This document shows, piece after piece, positions 51,461 to 60,964 of a DNA stretch of 64,000 nucleotides. Source of the DNA: UBA4742 sp037138595 (GTDB lineage Bacteria > Actinomycetota > Acidimicrobiia > Acidimicrobiales > Acidimicrobilacustridaceae); the NCBI GenBank assembly GCA_037138595.1, contig JBAXIB010000012.1, positions 1 through 64,000 on the forward strand, written 5' to 3'. A model generated the notes under the pieces. The model worked only from the letters and a program-made list of their open reading frames with translations, made no database searches and was not told the origin of the DNA. The position numbers and the translations under genes were made by a program. Every line of letters starts with the position of its first letter. Position 1 is the stretch's first letter.

Positions 51461-51659
51461 GGTTCGATTCCTCGTCCGTTTGCTGGCGCGGTGCAAGAGA
51501 TGTACCGGTCCGATCTTCGGCAAGTTGATGTCGCCCGTTATCATCAAGGGTTGATGCATCGGCCGAGAACTCGCGAAATTGAGGGTTTCTGGCAGAATGT
51601 CGCTTGACCACAACTCGCCTCCCATCTCAAGGGCTTGGCCGAGCATCTGATCCCAAGAA

Positions 51660-53099
51660 ATGGACTTGGCCGTGAAACCCGATATCCCGAACGTACTCGC
51701 TGATCGATATGCGAGTTCTGACATGGTTGCCCGTTGGTCACCGGCGGCGAAAGTGGTCCTTGAACGACAGTTGTGGGTTGCGGTCCTAAAGGCGCAGCGA
51801 GACCTTGGGGTTGAAGTCCCGATCGAAGCGATCGAGGCCTACGAGCGAGTTGTCGATCAAGTCGACCTCGAATCGATACAAGCGAGGGAGCGGGTCACTC
51901 TCCACGACGTAAAAGCCCGAATCGAAGAATTCTCGGCGCTGGCCGGGTACCAAGAGATTCACAAGGGAATGACTTCTCGAGATCTCACTGAAAACGTCGA
52001 ACAGTTGCAAATTCGTTCGTCATTGGTGTTGATCCGATCACGGATGGTTTCAACGTTGGCGCGAATCGCTGATCTGGCGGCGCAGTATTCCGACACGGTG
52101 ATTACGGGTCGGACCCACAATGTCGCGGCTCAGGCGACAACCCTTGGGAAGCGCTTCGCGAATGCAGGCGAGGAGCTCTTGCAGGCGTATTTACGCGTCA
52201 ACGAGTTAATCGAGCGCTATCCGCTGCGAGGATTGAAAGGTCCAGTCGGGACTCAGCAAGATCAGCTTGACCTCCTCGATGGTGACCTCGATCGCCTCGA
52301 TCAACTTGAAACAGCACTTTGTCGTCATTTGGGTTTTGACTCCGTTGTCACCAACGTCGGGCAGGTCTATCCGCGCTCACTCGATCTTGACGTGGTTAGC
52401 GCATTGGCGCAGGCAGTCGCGGGACCGTCGAGTCTCGCGCTGACCATTCGTCTCATGGCTGGGCACGAACTGGTCACCGAGGGTTTCCAACCAGGGCAGG
52501 TTGGATCATCGGCGATGCCGCACAAGATGAACACCAGGTCGTGTGAACGAATCAATGGGTTCGCGCTGATCCTTCGTGGGTATCTCACCATGGTGGCCGG
52601 ACTTGCTGGTGATCAATGGAACGAAGGCGATGTGAGCTGCTCAGTCGTTCGGCGGGTCGCGCTGCCGGACGCATTCTTCGCCGCCGATGGGGTATTTGAG
52701 ACGTTGCTTGCGGTGCTCGCTGAGTTCGGTGCCTACCCAGCAGTTATCAACCGCGAACTCAACCGGTACCTCCCGTTTTTGGCAACGACCAAGGTATTGA
52801 TGGCTGCGGTCCGCGCTGGCGTCGGTCGAGAAACCGCGCACGGAGTCATAAAGCAACATGCGATCGCGGTCGCGTTGGCTCAACGAGAAGGCGGAGACGA
52901 GGGCAATGACTTGATCGAACGGTTAGCTGCTGACGGGCGGCTTGGTTTGAGCCTCGACGACCTGACTGCGATGGTGGCAAGCCCCATCGACTTCGTCGGC
53001 GCTGCGCCGCGTCAGGTCGCGACGTTCGTTGCTCAGGTTGAAGGCATCGTGGCGGAGTATCCCGACGCGATGGCCTATGAACCAACTCCCATTTTGTGA
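51660..53099 (+). CDS. purB: Adenylosuccinate lyase
   Basis: PurB acts twice in purine synthesis: SAICAR to AICAR and adenylosuccinate to AMP. The 479-residue fumarase-superfamily protein has KGMTSRDLTENVEQLQI, TGRTHNVAAQATTLGKRF, GPVGTQQDQLDLL and the signature GSSAMPHKMNTRSCERI, with RVALPDAFFAADGVFE and TAHGVIKQHAIAVA later. Start ATG 51660 has no strong Shine-Dalgarno; GTG 51672 is an alternative. The next gene starts within or just after its stop. Confidence 0.96.
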   Translation: MDLAVKPDIPNVLADRYASSDMVARWSPAAKVVLERQLWVAVLKAQRDLGVEVPIEAIEAYERVVDQVDLESIQARERVTLHDVKARIEEFSALAGYQEIHKGMTSRDLTENVEQLQIRSSLVLIRSRMVSTLARIADLAAQYSDTVITGRTHNVAAQATTLGKRFANAGEELLQAYLRVNELIERYPLRGLKGPVGTQQDQLDLLDGDLDRLDQLETALCRHLGFDSVVTNVGQVYPRSLDLDVVSALAQAVAGPSSLALTIRLMAGHELVTEGFQPGQVGSSAMPHKMNTRSCERINGFALILRGYLTMVAGLAGDQWNEGDVSCSVVRRVALPDAFFAADGVFETLLAVLAEFGAYPAVINRELNRYLPFLATTKVLMAAVRAGVGRETAHGVIKQHAIAVALAQREGGDEGNDLIERLAADGRLGLSLDDLTAMVASPIDFVGAAPRQVATFVAQVEGIVAEYPDAMAYEPTPIL

Positions 53100-53107
53100 A
53101 CGGGGGC

Positions 53108-53119
53108 GCGTCAGTGAGT
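53108..53119 (+). repeat. 12-base direct repeat, left copy
   Basis: GCGTCAGTGAGT covers the likely start codon of the GT10 gene and is identical to the stretch over the purC start at 54048-54059, in the same position relative to the GTG. It may mark the left edge of the inserted gene. Confidence 0.65.
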
Positions 53120-54061
53120 TCTCTGAAGGTGGCCTATGCCGACTTCTGGCCCGGCTTCGACGTTCGAACGAGTGACTTTTTTACGTCGATGCCCGACGGA
53201 ATTCGGTTGAGCGATGACGTTAAGCACGCTGATGTGGTGGTGCACTCAACGTTTGGGCATAGGCATGAATCAGCTCAGGGTATCCGTGTGGGCATTTCGT
53301 TGGAGCCGGTTGATTATCCACTCAGACCGCACTTCACGATCGACTGGCGTCTTACCGGAAATTCGCGTCATCTGCGATGGATCCCGGGACCGGCACGCAC
53401 GGTTCCTGATCTGGTGAACGATCTCGCGGTGATTCGACCGCTAGCAAGTCGGAAGTTTTGTTCGTATGTGTATTCCCATGACATATCTGGATTTCGAAAT
53501 GGGTTTTTCGACTTGTTGGATGCGCGACGGTCGGTTGATTCGTTGGGAGGGGTTCGGCACAACCACGACGATCCAGATTTAGGTCCTCGCCGCGGCGCAG
53601 ATTTTCGGCCGTCAAAAATCGCAGTCTTGAACAAGTACCGATTTACTATCGCGTTTGAAAACAGTGAACTGCCCGGCTATACGACTGAGAAAATCATCGA
53701 TGCTTTTCAGGCTGACACCATTCCGATCTATTGGGGCAATCCATGTGTCGACCTTGATTTCGACCCGGCGAGTTTTATTTCGTTTTACGAACACGGCAGC
53801 ATGTCGGCGTTGGCTGATCATGTGGTGGCTGTCGACAACGACCCCGGTCTCTACGAAACATATCGAGTGGCGAATCCATTTCGCACTGGCGCTATGAGCG
53901 CGCGCGAAACTGAAGCTGGAGCGCAGTTGAAAGCGTTTTTGCGCCAAGTCACGGATTTCGAAATGTTCGAGTCTTCATCGAGCCGATTGCGTCGGCGGGT
54001 CAAGTCGTTCGGTCAACGCAAGATTGGCCGGCTTACAGCAACAAGGAGCGTCAGTGAGTAG
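53114..54061 (+). CDS. GT10-type fucosyltransferase-like protein
   Basis: About 315 residues with the alpha-1,3-fucosyltransferase (GT10) pattern: KVAYADFWPGFDVRTSDFF at the start, FCSYVYSHDISGFRNGFFDLL in the middle and the GDP-fucose motif FTIAFENSELPGYTTEKIIDAFQADTIPIYWGNP, which matches Helicobacter pylori FucT closely. A Ser/Arg-rich basic tail follows. Such enzymes put fucose on surface glycans; a purine role is not expected. Hand counts give 23 and 25 G+C per 60 bases at 53461-53520 and 53641-53700, well under neighbouring genes, so transfer is likely. GTG 53114 is preferred by the repeat; GTG 53096, overlapping the purB stop, is possible. Confidence 0.85.
   Translation: MSSLKVAYADFWPGFDVRTSDFFTSMPDGIRLSDDVKHADVVVHSTFGHRHESAQGIRVGISLEPVDYPLRPHFTIDWRLTGNSRHLRWIPGPARTVPDLVNDLAVIRPLASRKFCSYVYSHDISGFRNGFFDLLDARRSVDSLGGVRHNHDDPDLGPRRGADFRPSKIAVLNKYRFTIAFENSELPGYTTEKIIDAFQADTIPIYWGNPCVDLDFDPASFISFYEHGSMSALADHVVAVDNDPGLYETYRVANPFRTGAMSARETEAGAQLKAFLRQVTDFEMFESSSSRLRRRVKSFGQRKIGRLTATRSVSE
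54048..54059 (+). repeat. 12-base direct repeat, right copy
   Basis: GCGTCAGTGAGT overlaps the purC Shine-Dalgarno, start and second codon. Together with the left copy it encloses the GT10 gene, which is what a duplication during insertion would leave. Confidence 0.65.
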
Positions 54062-54947
54062 CGAAGTCGAATTGCCCCATGTGTATTCAGGGAAAGTCCG
54101 CGACATGTATGACGCCGGTGACGGTCGGTTGTTGCTTGTGACTTCAGATCGGATATCTGCATTCGATGTCGTCATGGGCGAACCAGTCCCCGATAAGGGG
54201 CGAGTCCTCACCGCGATGGCGGCGTTTTGGTTCGAACATCTTGAAACCGTTGTCGGAAACCACCTGCTTTCAACTGACCTGGCTGACATGCCTCACGGTG
54301 CCCAAAATCCTGAGCTTGCTGGTCGCGTGATGTTGGTGAGAAAAGCCGAGATGCTTCCGGTCGAGTGCATCGTTCGTGGATACATCACGGGTTCAGCCTG
54401 GAAGGAATACCAAAACCACTCCACCATGCACGGCACCCCTATGCCTGCTGGTCTCGTCGAATCGGACCAGTTGCCCGAGCCAGTGTTTACCCCTTCGACC
54501 AAGGCGGCAATTGGCGACCATGACGAAAACATTTCGTTCCAGCAGGCAGCCGATTTGATTGGTGGCGAACTCGCCGAAAAAGCACGATCTGTCTCCCTCG
54601 AGTTGTACCGACGCGGCGCCGAGTGGGCTCGTCAACGTGGCATCTTGATTGCCGACACCAAATTTGAACTCGGGCTGATCGACGGCGAATTGGTCGTCGC
54701 TGACGAACTCCTGACCCCGGATTCGTCTCGGTTTTGGCCCGCCGATGCCTGGCACCCCGGATCGACCCCACCGTCGTTCGACAAGCAGCCGCTTCGGGAT
54801 CTGCTCGAGACCCTGGACTGGAATAAGCAACCTCCGGCGCCGCCGCTTCCGCCTGAAGTCGTCGCCGCGACTCGATCTCGCTATGTGGATGCCTATGAAC
54901 GAATTACTGGCCGGGACTTCTCGACCTGGCCCGGCGTCGCATCCTGA
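54054..54947 (+). CDS. purC: SAICAR synthetase
   Basis: PurC joins CAIR and aspartate with ATP. The 297-residue protein has HVYSGKVRDMYDAGDGRLLLVTSDRISAFDVVMGEPVPDKGRVLT, VRGYITGSAWKEY, STKAAIGDHDENIS and IADTKFELGLIDGELVVADELLTPDSSRFW. GTG 54054 is chosen because AAGGAG (54043-54048) is 5 bases upstream and the start matches PurC homologues. The GT10 gene ends 8 bases inside it, so purC is now read behind the foreign gene. Confidence 0.96.
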   Translation: MSSEVELPHVYSGKVRDMYDAGDGRLLLVTSDRISAFDVVMGEPVPDKGRVLTAMAAFWFEHLETVVGNHLLSTDLADMPHGAQNPELAGRVMLVRKAEMLPVECIVRGYITGSAWKEYQNHSTMHGTPMPAGLVESDQLPEPVFTPSTKAAIGDHDENISFQQAADLIGGELAEKARSVSLELYRRGAEWARQRGILIADTKFELGLIDGELVVADELLTPDSSRFWPADAWHPGSTPPSFDKQPLRDLLETLDWNKQPPAPPLPPEVVAATRSRYVDAYERITGRDFSTWPGVAS

Positions 54948-54981
54948 CCACTGACCCCGCTGGGTGTGCGACGATAGGAGC

Positions 54982-55248
54982 ATGATTTTTTCGGTTCATG
55001 TTGACGTGCAGTTGCGTGCAGGTATCGCGGACCCCCAAGGAGCGACGATCGAGCGTTCGTTACCGACCTTGGGATTCGACGGAGTCGATGGGGTTCGGGT
55101 TGGCAAGAGCATCCGGTTTGAGGTCGACGCGACTGACGAACAAACCGCTCGCGCCCGAGTCGAAGACCTCTGCGACCGTTTTCTTGCGAATCCGGTTATC
55201 GAAGAATCGGTTATCACTATCCGTGCAGAAACCCGAGCTTCGACGTGA
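54982..55248 (+). CDS. purS: FGAM synthase subunit PurS
   Basis: The 88-residue PurS forms the FGAM synthase complex with PurQ and PurL. It has IFSVHVDVQLRAGIADPQGATIERSLPTLGFDGVDGVRVGKSIRF and ends DRFLANPVIEESVITI. ATG 54982 gives the usual length. GTG 55245 of purQ overlaps its stop. Confidence 0.93.
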   Translation: MIFSVHVDVQLRAGIADPQGATIERSLPTLGFDGVDGVRVGKSIRFEVDATDEQTARARVEDLCDRFLANPVIEESVITIRAETRAST

Positions 55249-55919
55249 GCCCTCGGGTGGGTGTGGTGCTCTTCCCGGGTTCGAACTGCGAGCAAGATGC
55301 GATTGAGGCAATCACCGATCTGGGTGGATCGGCCGAAGTGCTCTGGCATGGTGATGCGACGGTGCGCGATGTTGATGCCGTCATCGTCCCCGGCGGGTTC
55401 GCTCATGGTGACGCGCTTCGGCCCGGAGCGATTGCGCGGTTTTCTCCGGTCATGGGTGCCATTGGCGAATTCGCGTTGGCCGGCGGACCGGTTGTTGGCA
55501 TCTGTAATGGTTTTCAGGTGTTGACCGAAGCGGGCTTGTTGCCGGGGGCGTTGCAAAAAAATCGCGGTCTGAAGTTCCTTTGCACCACTATCGAACTGCA
55601 GGTTGAGTCGGTTCGATCAGTGCTCACAAAGAGCGCGCACATCGGTCAACGACTGCGCATTCCGATCAACCACTTCGAGGGTAATTACACCTGCAGCCCA
55701 GAAACGTTGGCTGAATTGCGTGGGGACGACCGAGTGGTGTTGCGCTATGTCGACAACCCAAATGGTTCGGTCGATGACATCGCAGGGATCTGTTCGGTCG
55801 GGCGAAATGTCGTCGGGCTTATGCCGCATCCTGAGCGCGCGGTCCATGATCTGCTCGGCAGTACTGACGGGGTGCCGCTGTTGCAGTCGCTCCTGTCGGC
55901 CGCGGCGATTCCTGCTTGA
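55245..55919 (+). CDS. purQ: FGAM synthase subunit PurQ (glutaminase)
   Basis: The 224-residue class I glutaminase supplies ammonia for FGAM synthase. RVGVVLFPGSNCEQDAIEAI, VPGGFAHGDALRPGAIARFSPVM, the nucleophile elbow VGICNGFQVLTEAGLLPG (Cys), and GLMPHPERAV with the catalytic His and Glu are all seen. Start GTG 55245 overlaps purS (GTGA). Confidence 0.96.
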   Translation: MSPRVGVVLFPGSNCEQDAIEAITDLGGSAEVLWHGDATVRDVDAVIVPGGFAHGDALRPGAIARFSPVMGAIGEFALAGGPVVGICNGFQVLTEAGLLPGALQKNRGLKFLCTTIELQVESVRSVLTKSAHIGQRLRIPINHFEGNYTCSPETLAELRGDDRVVLRYVDNPNGSVDDIAGICSVGRNVVGLMPHPERAVHDLLGSTDGVPLLQSLLSAAAIPA

Positions 55920-55964
55920 TGCGGTCCGCTCACTGGGACTCGTGGCCTCGGGTAGCGTCGAGCC

Positions 55965-58202
55965 ATGGCTGAACCCCTTCATCGAGCGCTCGGATTGACC
56001 GATACCGAGGCCGAAGATATCGATCGCATTCTCGACCGTGAGCCCAATCATCTCGAACTCGCGATGTACGCGGTGATGTGGTCCGAACACTGTTCGTATA
56101 AGTCGTCACGAGTTCATCTCAAACGACTGCCGACCGAGGGTGAATGGGTGCTCGTCGGGCCCGGTGAGAACGCGGGCGTAGTCGATGTGGGTGATGGCAT
56201 TGCGGCCGCGTTGCGGATTGAAAGCCACAATCATCCGTCGGCGATTGAGCCCTATCAAGGTGCTGCCACCGGCGTCGGCGGAATCCTTCGTGACATTTTC
56301 ACTATGGGTGCCCGACCGATTGCCATCATGGATCCGCTGCGATTTGGTCCGCTCGACGATCCTCGCAGTCGTTGGATCGCCGAGGGCGTCATCAGCGGCG
56401 TGTCGGGCTACGGCAATTCGGTTGGCGTGCCAACTATTGGCGGCGAAACCGTATTCGACGAGACGTACGCCGAGAATCCCCTGGTCAACGTGTTATGTCT
56501 CGGAACGTTGCCCACTGATCGCTTGGTGCTCGGCGCCGCGACCGGCGTAGGAAACTTGGCTGTGTTGCTTGGGTCAAGCACCGGGCGGGACGGAATCGGC
56601 GGGGTGAGCGTGCTCGCCTCGGCTGGCTTTTCCGATGACGAAGCTGATGCGTCGAAACGACCAAGTGTTCAGGTTGGTGATCCCTACGAAGAAAAGCGGC
56701 TGATTGAGGCGTGTTTAGCGTTACTTGACGCCCGCTTAGTTGTTGGAATCCAAGACCTTGGCGGCGCTGGTTTGACGTGCGCGACGAGTGAGACAGCGTC
56801 TCGTGGCGGTATGGGAATGGATGTTGACGTCACGGCGATTCCCTTGCGCGAGCAGGGGATGGAGCCGTTCGAAACGATGACCAGTGAGAGCCAGGAGCGC
56901 ATGTTGGCCATCGTCGAACCCGATGGTCTCGATGAAGTGCTGGCGATTTGTGCCAAGTGGGATGTGCGGGCCTCGGTTATCGGTCGGGTGACTCCCGGAC
57001 CGGCCTCCGGCGACGAGAAAGGCGGACGCCTTCGTATTCTCGATGGCTGGGACGGTCCGGTACTCGCCGACGTGCCCGCGGCATCGCTCCATGAAGACGC
57101 GCCGCTTTACGACCGGCCGATGCAAGCTCCCGCTGGTTGGGATGAGACCAGCCGCACGCTTGGCGATGCGCCGATGCCAGAGTTTGAAGATGTGGCTAGC
57201 GACTTGCTCGACTTGCTGGCCGACACTTCGTGGGTGTGGTCGCAATATGACCATCAACTTTTTCTTAACACGGTGGAAGGACCGGGAGGCGACGCAGCGG
57301 TGCTGCGCTTAAAGCATCCGGTGACCGGTCAAGACACCGGGCGCGGCTTGGCATTGACCACCGACGGGAATCACCGCTGGTGCGCGGTCGACCCACGCCA
57401 AGGAACAGCTCTGACCGTCGCTGAATCAATGTTGAATCTGGCGTGTGTGGGGGCGCGGCCGCTGGCGGTCGTGAATTGCCTCAACTTCGGCAATCCGACC
57501 CATCCCGAGGTGATGTGGCAACTCTCAGAGGCAGTTGACGGCATGGCACAAGCGTGCCGTGAGTTGGCTGCACCGGTCGTCGGGGGCAATGTGAGCCTCT
57601 ATAACGAGTCAAAGGGCGAGGACATCGATCCCACGCCGGTCGTCGGCATGCTGGGGTTGATTGATCGCCTTGACCGTCGCCCGCCCGGGGTTGGTTTCAT
57701 CGACGGTGGTCGATTGGTAGTGATCGGTGCCACCCAATCGGAGCTCGCGGGTTCGGCATGGGCGCGTCGCAAAGGCCATCGCGGTGGGAGTCTTCCGACA
57801 CTTGACCTCGCCGTTCATCGCAACGTCGCCGAACTTGTTCGATCTCTGGTCAATGACGGCATCATCGCCGGTATCCACGACATCGGCGCGGGCGGCCTTG
57901 GTTTGACCTTGGCCGAAATGGCTGTCCGATCAGGTCTCGGTTTTCAAGTGGCTCGGGTACACGATGGAGCCGAACTGTTTAGCGAGTCGCCGTCTCGGGT
58001 CGTGGTTTGTGTTGATCCTGAACAACTGCAAGCAGTGCTCGACCAATGTGATGCCGCTGGCGTGCCGACGGCTCGAATCGGAGTAGCCGGCGGCGAGCGG
58101 CTTTCGGTCAAGGGACTGTTCGACATTGGGTTGGATGAGGCAACGAACGCGTGGAGCGATCGAATTCCGTCGGCGTTGGGTGCGGGCACAACTCAAGGTT
58201 GA
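55965..58202 (+). CDS. purL: FGAM synthase subunit PurL
   Basis: The 745-residue small-type PurL makes FGAM from FGAR with ammonia from PurQ. EHCSYKSSRVHLK, VGPGENAGVVDVGDG, ESHNHPSAIEPYQGAATGVGGILRDIFTMGARP, GNSVGVPTIGGE, and the second half with SMLNLACVGARPLAVVNCLNFGNP and GGNVSLYNES, HDIGAGGLGLTLAEM fit the family. It is used with separate PurS and PurQ, as seen here, not the 1300-residue fused form. Confidence 0.96.
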   Translation: MAEPLHRALGLTDTEAEDIDRILDREPNHLELAMYAVMWSEHCSYKSSRVHLKRLPTEGEWVLVGPGENAGVVDVGDGIAAALRIESHNHPSAIEPYQGAATGVGGILRDIFTMGARPIAIMDPLRFGPLDDPRSRWIAEGVISGVSGYGNSVGVPTIGGETVFDETYAENPLVNVLCLGTLPTDRLVLGAATGVGNLAVLLGSSTGRDGIGGVSVLASAGFSDDEADASKRPSVQVGDPYEEKRLIEACLALLDARLVVGIQDLGGAGLTCATSETASRGGMGMDVDVTAIPLREQGMEPFETMTSESQERMLAIVEPDGLDEVLAICAKWDVRASVIGRVTPGPASGDEKGGRLRILDGWDGPVLADVPAASLHEDAPLYDRPMQAPAGWDETSRTLGDAPMPEFEDVASDLLDLLADTSWVWSQYDHQLFLNTVEGPGGDAAVLRLKHPVTGQDTGRGLALTTDGNHRWCAVDPRQGTALTVAESMLNLACVGARPLAVVNCLNFGNPTHPEVMWQLSEAVDGMAQACRELAAPVVGGNVSLYNESKGEDIDPTPVVGMLGLIDRLDRRPPGVGFIDGGRLVVIGATQSELAGSAWARRKGHRGGSLPTLDLAVHRNVAELVRSLVNDGIIAGIHDIGAGGLGLTLAEMAVRSGLGFQVARVHDGAELFSESPSRVVVCVDPEQLQAVLDQCDAAGVPTARIGVAGGERLSVKGLFDIGLDEATNAWSDRIPSALGAGTTQG

Positions 58203-58270
58203 TTTCGTGAACCTTGGCGTAGGCAAACTGATGGGCTTGGGACCGACGATGCGCGACCTAGACTGACGGC

Positions 58271-59878
58271 GTGACGTTGTCGCAGAAGCAGTCATCACGG
58301 ATTGCCCCGAGCTCGTCTGAGCCTGCTGACGATTCGTTCACCCTCGGCAATGTTGGCGTTGACGACGACACCCCGAAAGAGGCCTGCGGCGTATTCGGTG
58401 TCTACGCGCCGGGCCAACCCGTTGCCCATCTGACCTACCTCGGTTTGTATGCGCTGCAACATCGGGGCCAGGAATCAGCTGGCATGGCAGTGAGTGACGG
58501 CGAATCCATCACGGTCGTAAAAGACATGGGTTTGGTGTCGAACGTCTTCGACGAACGAACCTTGGCGACGCTGACTGGCCACTTGGCGATCGGCCACGAT
58601 CGTTATTCGACGACTGGTTCGAACACTTGGCGAAACGCGCAGCCGGTTTATCGAGACGTGGGTGCACATACGTTCGCGCTTGGCCATAACGGCAACTTGA
58701 CCAATACCGAGGAACTTGCGACCGACGCCGGGATGCTTCCCGGCACCGTGAGCAGTGACAGCGACCTTGTCGCCGAATTGATCGCGATGGAACTCGCTCG
58801 CCATCCCGAATCAAGTTCGGACGGCCGAGCGCTTGAGCGGGCACTCCTTGAGGTGATGCCGTTGCTCAAGGGAGCGTTCTCGCTGGTGCTGATGGACGAG
58901 GGCCACGTCGTTGGCGTGCGCGATCCCCATGGCTTTAGGCCGTTGTGCTTGGGACGCCTCGATAACGGATGGGTTTTAGCATCGGAAACTCCCGCGCTTA
59001 ACGTCGTAGGGGCGCATTTCGTTCGCGAGGTTGAGCCGGGCGAAATGATCATTATTGATGCGAGCGGCTATCGATCAGTGCGCGTGTTTCAGGCCGATCA
59101 GATTGATCCCAAACTGTGTGTCTTTGAGTTTGTTTATTTCGCTCGACCTGATTCGACGCTTTACGGCCAAAGTGTTCACGCGGCCCGCGTTCGGATGGGC
59201 GAGCAGTTAGCTGAGCAAGCCCCGATCGAGGCCGACCTCGTGATGGGAGTGCCCGAATCGGGTATGCCGGCGGCGGAAGGTTATGCGCGAAGAAGCGGCA
59301 TTCCCTATGGCCAAGGGCTGGTCAAGAATCGCTACATTGGGCGCACATTTATCGCACCCAACCAAGAAATGCGCGCGTTGGGCGTTCGCATGAAGCTCAA
59401 TCCGCTGCGCGACAACATCGCCGGGAAGCGACTTATTGTGCTCGACGATTCAATCGTTCGCGGCACTACGAGCCGCGCGCTGGTAGGGATGCTTCGAGAA
59501 GCAGGAGCCGTTGAGGTTCACCTACGGGTGTCATCTCCGCCTTACCGTTGGCCCTGCTTTTACGGCATGGATACCGGCGAACGCGGCGAACTCATCGCGG
59601 CAAATATGAGTGTCGAAGAAATTCGGGCATACCTCAACGTTGACACGTTGTCGTATTTGTCGATTGATCGGTTGATCGCCGCGACCGGCGCGGTGGGAGC
59701 CGGGTTCTGTGATGCATGTCTCACGGGCGCGTATCCGGTCGCTATTCCTTTGGGCCTGGGCAAAAGCGTGCTCGAGGTCAACAAGCCCGTCGAAGTCGCG
59801 TTGGCGCTGCCGGGTATGGCGGCGATGTCGCCAAGTGAAGTGTCTATGCCGGCAGCAGATGCCCGACGAGAGGTCTGA
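58271..59878 (+). CDS. purF: Amidophosphoribosyltransferase
   Basis: PurF commits PRPP to purine synthesis. The 535-residue protein has a 38-residue propeptide before the nucleophile Cys39 (KEACGVFGVY), YLGLYALQHRGQESAGM, GHDRYSTTGSNTWRNAQP, the PRPP motif IVLDDSIVRGTTSRALV, and four Cys (KLCVFEFVYFARPDS, PCFYGMD, FCDACLTGAYP) that fit the 4Fe-4S ligands of the Bacillus-type enzyme. The propeptide must be cleaved to expose Cys39. GTG 58271 follows 68 bases after purL. Its stop overlaps the purM start (TGATG). Confidence 0.96.
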   Translation: MTLSQKQSSRIAPSSSEPADDSFTLGNVGVDDDTPKEACGVFGVYAPGQPVAHLTYLGLYALQHRGQESAGMAVSDGESITVVKDMGLVSNVFDERTLATLTGHLAIGHDRYSTTGSNTWRNAQPVYRDVGAHTFALGHNGNLTNTEELATDAGMLPGTVSSDSDLVAELIAMELARHPESSSDGRALERALLEVMPLLKGAFSLVLMDEGHVVGVRDPHGFRPLCLGRLDNGWVLASETPALNVVGAHFVREVEPGEMIIIDASGYRSVRVFQADQIDPKLCVFEFVYFARPDSTLYGQSVHAARVRMGEQLAEQAPIEADLVMGVPESGMPAAEGYARRSGIPYGQGLVKNRYIGRTFIAPNQEMRALGVRMKLNPLRDNIAGKRLIVLDDSIVRGTTSRALVGMLREAGAVEVHLRVSSPPYRWPCFYGMDTGERGELIAANMSVEEIRAYLNVDTLSYLSIDRLIAATGAVGAGFCDACLTGAYPVAIPLGLGKSVLEVNKPVEVALALPGMAAMSPSEVSMPAADARREV

Positions 59879-60918
59879 TGGGAACCGGGGGCGAGACTTA
59901 CGAACAAGCTGGAGTGAGTATCACAGCCGGTGAAGAAGCCGTGATGCGCATTAAGGACAAAGTTCGCTCGACTTTTCGTCCCGAAGTCATTGGTGACATT
60001 GGTGGGTTTGGCGGGCTGTTTGGGTTTGATTCAGCGCGCTATCGCCAGCCAGTTTTGGTGTCATCCACTGATGGCGTGGGCACCAAAGCGTTGATCGCAC
60101 AAGCAGCCAATCGATTCGACACGATTGGTATCGATTTGGTCGCAATGTGTGTCGACGACATCGTTTGCCAAGGCGCTGAGCCGCTGTTCTTCCTTGACTA
60201 CATCGCGGTAGGTCGACTCGATCCAGCTCACATCGAGCAGTTGGTCGAGGGTGTCGCTGAAGGCTGTCGACAAGCTGGTTGCGCGCTTATCGGTGGCGAA
60301 ATGGCTGAGCACCCAGGGGCGATGGAGCCTGGCGAATTCGATTTGGTCGGCTTTGCCGTCGGTGTTGCCGAGCGCGATCAGATGATCACCGGAAAGAACC
60401 TGCGACCCGGCGATGTGCTTATTGGACTGCCGTCCCCCGGCCTGCGTTCGAACGGGTATTCGCTGGCTCGGCGCATCCTTTTTGACCGGTCTGGCATGGC
60501 ATTAGGCGATCCGGCTTATCCGGGCGCACATCACTCATTAGGTGAGGAACTTCTGAAACCTTCGGTCGTTTACGCTCCGGCCATTGCGGCGCTGATTCGC
60601 GCCGTCGAGGTTCGCGCAATTGCCCACATCACCGGTGGCGGAATTCCTGGAAACTTGAATCGGGCGCTGTCACCTCGGGTTGATGCAGTAGTCGAACGTT
60701 CATCGTGGGAGATGCCCCCGATATTTGCTGAACTGCAACGCCTCGGTGACGTGAGTGACGACGAAATGGCGAAAGTGTTCAATCTCGGTATTGGCATGAT
60801 CGTGGCCGTGCCCGAGGACGAAAGTTACAAAGCGCTCGATGTGTTGCGATCACACGACCAGCGGGCGATAGTTGTTGGCGCCATCGTCGAGGGAAGCGGC
60901 CTCGTACAGCTGGTCTAA
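59878..60918 (+). CDS. purM: AIR synthetase
   Basis: PurM closes the imidazole ring, turning FGAM into AIR. The 346-residue protein has YEQAGVSITAGEEAVMRIK, GGFGGLFGFD, LVSSTDGVGTKALIA, GIDLVAMCVDDIVCQGAEPLFFLDYIAVGRLD, ALIGGEMAEHPGAM and HITGGGIPGNLNRALSP. ATG 59878 overlaps the purF stop. Length and order are normal for the family. Confidence 0.97.
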   Translation: MGTGGETYEQAGVSITAGEEAVMRIKDKVRSTFRPEVIGDIGGFGGLFGFDSARYRQPVLVSSTDGVGTKALIAQAANRFDTIGIDLVAMCVDDIVCQGAEPLFFLDYIAVGRLDPAHIEQLVEGVAEGCRQAGCALIGGEMAEHPGAMEPGEFDLVGFAVGVAERDQMITGKNLRPGDVLIGLPSPGLRSNGYSLARRILFDRSGMALGDPAYPGAHHSLGEELLKPSVVYAPAIAALIRAVEVRAIAHITGGGIPGNLNRALSPRVDAVVERSSWEMPPIFAELQRLGDVSDDEMAKVFNLGIGMIVAVPEDESYKALDVLRSHDQRAIVVGAIVEGSGLVQLV

Positions 60919-60964
60919 TCGCCACCGGGGCAGCCGCTGGTGCCGGTCCGGTACGTTGCAGGGT

